From NCBI GenBank assembly GCA_040387035.1, contig JAZKEN010000030.1, forward strand, positions 1 to 6,734: a stretch of 6,734 nt of DNA. The letters run 5' to 3'. Position numbers and translations under genes: made by a program. The notes below the pieces were generated by a model that was not told the origin of the DNA, searched no databases, and was given only the letters and a program-made list of their open reading frames with translations. How positions within the stretch are numbered: the first letter of the stretch is position 1; the number at the start of each line of letters is the position of its first letter. Positions 6,051 through 6,734 of this stretch are shown piece after piece. This DNA comes from Methylotenera_A sp040387035 (GTDB lineage: Bacteria; Pseudomonadota; Gammaproteobacteria; Burkholderiales; Methylophilaceae).

Positions 6051-6734
6051 CTAATCCCCATCTATCCATGCAAAGCCGATCTGACTCACCCCTGCTTTAA
6101 TATCCTGCATGGCCAGCCTGACCTGCGCAGGTTCACCTTTCGCGCCCAGCTCAACCTGGCGATTGGGTTTTAATTTAGGCAGGCTGAATACTTTGATGGC
6201 AGGGTAATCAGCTAATATTTTATTCATTAAATCAATCAGTTGGCTCTCAATCCCATCTTCAATCACAATCGATTGTTCCAAGTATTGTGTCTGATGAAAC
6301 AGGTGGCTGTAATGCGTATCAAGCACCCATTCCATCATGGGATGCGCCATGGCAGGAAAGCCTGGCACAAAATAGTGATTCTGGATGGAAAACCCGGCAA
6401 CGCGGTTCACCGGATTAGGAATCAATGCTGCACCTTGCGGAAAATCCGCCATCAACACCCGCTTGGGATAAGCGCCTTCACCAAACTGCGCCTCAATTTC
6501 CGCAACCGCTGCTTGATGACGCACAATCGGCACATTTAAGGCATCAGCCGCCGCTTGCCGTGTGTAATCATCAGGGGTCGCGCCAATACCACCAAAGCTG
6601 AAAACGATATCTTCACTAGCAAAACTGCGCTTAAAACTCGCCACCATGCGGACAGGGTCATCCCCCAAATACTCCGCCCAGGCAAGCGTTAAACCGCGCG
6701 CATTTAGTATTTGAATCGCTTGCGCGAGATGCTT
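6051..6734 (-). CDS. Molybdopterin-binding domain protein (MoaB/Mog/CinA-N type), 5' end cut off by window edge
   Basis: The frame is open from the right window edge to a TAG at 6051, giving 227 residues and lacking probably the first 15-25. The visible start KHLAQAIQILNARGLTLAW with EYLGDDP (1-26) is the second helix and strand of the MoCF_biosynth fold. SFGGIGATPDDYTRQAAADA (46-65) is the G-G-x-G-x-x-x-D-x-T loop that in Mog and MoeA binds molybdopterin. IPNPVNRVAGF and YFVPGFPAMAHPMMEWVL (105-138) are typical of the CinA-like N-domain, where G-x-P contacts lie near the active site. The protein ends without the CinA C-terminal nicotinamide-nucleotide amidase domain, so it belongs to the stand-alone group usually labelled molybdopterin-binding or competence/damage-inducible protein A. 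Its true substrate is uncertain: molybdenum cofactor work or nucleotide pyrophosphatase activity are both possible. The TTG at 6668 is an internal leucine codon, not a start, because homology continues upstream of it. Confidence 0.9.
   Translation of the reverse strand, partial: KHLAQAIQILNARGLTLAWAEYLGDDPVRMVASFKRSFASEDIVFSFGGIGATPDDYTRQAAADALNVPIVRHQAAVAEIEAQFGEGAYPKRVLMADFPQGAALIPNPVNRVAGFSIQNHYFVPGFPAMAHPMMEWVLDTHYSHLFHQTQYLEQSIVIEDGIESQLIDLMNKILADYPAIKVFSLPKLKPNRQVELGAKGEPAQVRLAMQDIKAGVSQIGFAWIDGD

Noticed and set aside
5873..6061. Alternative 62-residue minus-strand frame overlapping the cysteine-cluster gene
   Set aside because: The overlapping frame at 5784-6044 carries all the conserved YkgJ-family motifs; this one has none and is out of frame with it.
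6666..6668. TTG as the start of the molybdopterin-binding protein
   Set aside because: The frame stays open to the window edge, and the upstream residues (KHLAQAIQILNARGLTLAWAE) match the expected fold, so this TTG encodes an internal leucine.

Overview
The window is an ordinary, gene-dense stretch of a proteobacterial chromosome. All eight coding regions lie on the minus strand, so transcription runs from high to low coordinates. The dusB-fis pair followed by purH and purD, the short Fis-type protein, and the resemblance of the proteins to those of Betaproteobacteria suggest a betaproteobacterium, possibly of the Methylophilaceae/Nitrosomonadales type. That assignment rests on gene order and remembered protein similarity, not on a search.

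Layout in the direction of transcription. At the right edge (6734 down to 6051) is a molybdopterin-binding (MoaB/Mog/CinA-N type) protein lacking its first residues. Six bases after its stop comes a small cysteine-cluster protein of the YkgJ family (6044-5784). A gap of about 100 bases follows, the only sizeable intergenic space here, and it holds a plausible promoter. Then comes a compact series: dusB (tRNA dihydrouridine synthase B), fis (nucleoid protein/regulator, overlapping dusB by one base), purH (last two steps of IMP synthesis), purD (second step of purine synthesis), hemF (oxygen-dependent coproporphyrinogen III oxidase) and the start of an M18 aminopeptidase gene that runs off the left edge. 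Gaps inside this series are only 8 to 43 bases and show no clear terminator, so co-transcription is likely. The inferred unit joins tRNA modification, growth-phase DNA architecture, purine synthesis and haem synthesis.

I see no mobile element, CRISPR array, RNA gene, phage gene or defence system, and no plus-strand gene. The most notable departure from expectation is an in-frame, low-complexity insertion of about 50 residues in HemF, just after the conserved histidine segment and before the WWFGGG motif. Several start codons also need correcting: purD and dusB are better started at the ATG just inside an apparent TTG, and the molybdopterin-binding frame continues past the window edge rather than starting at an internal TTG.
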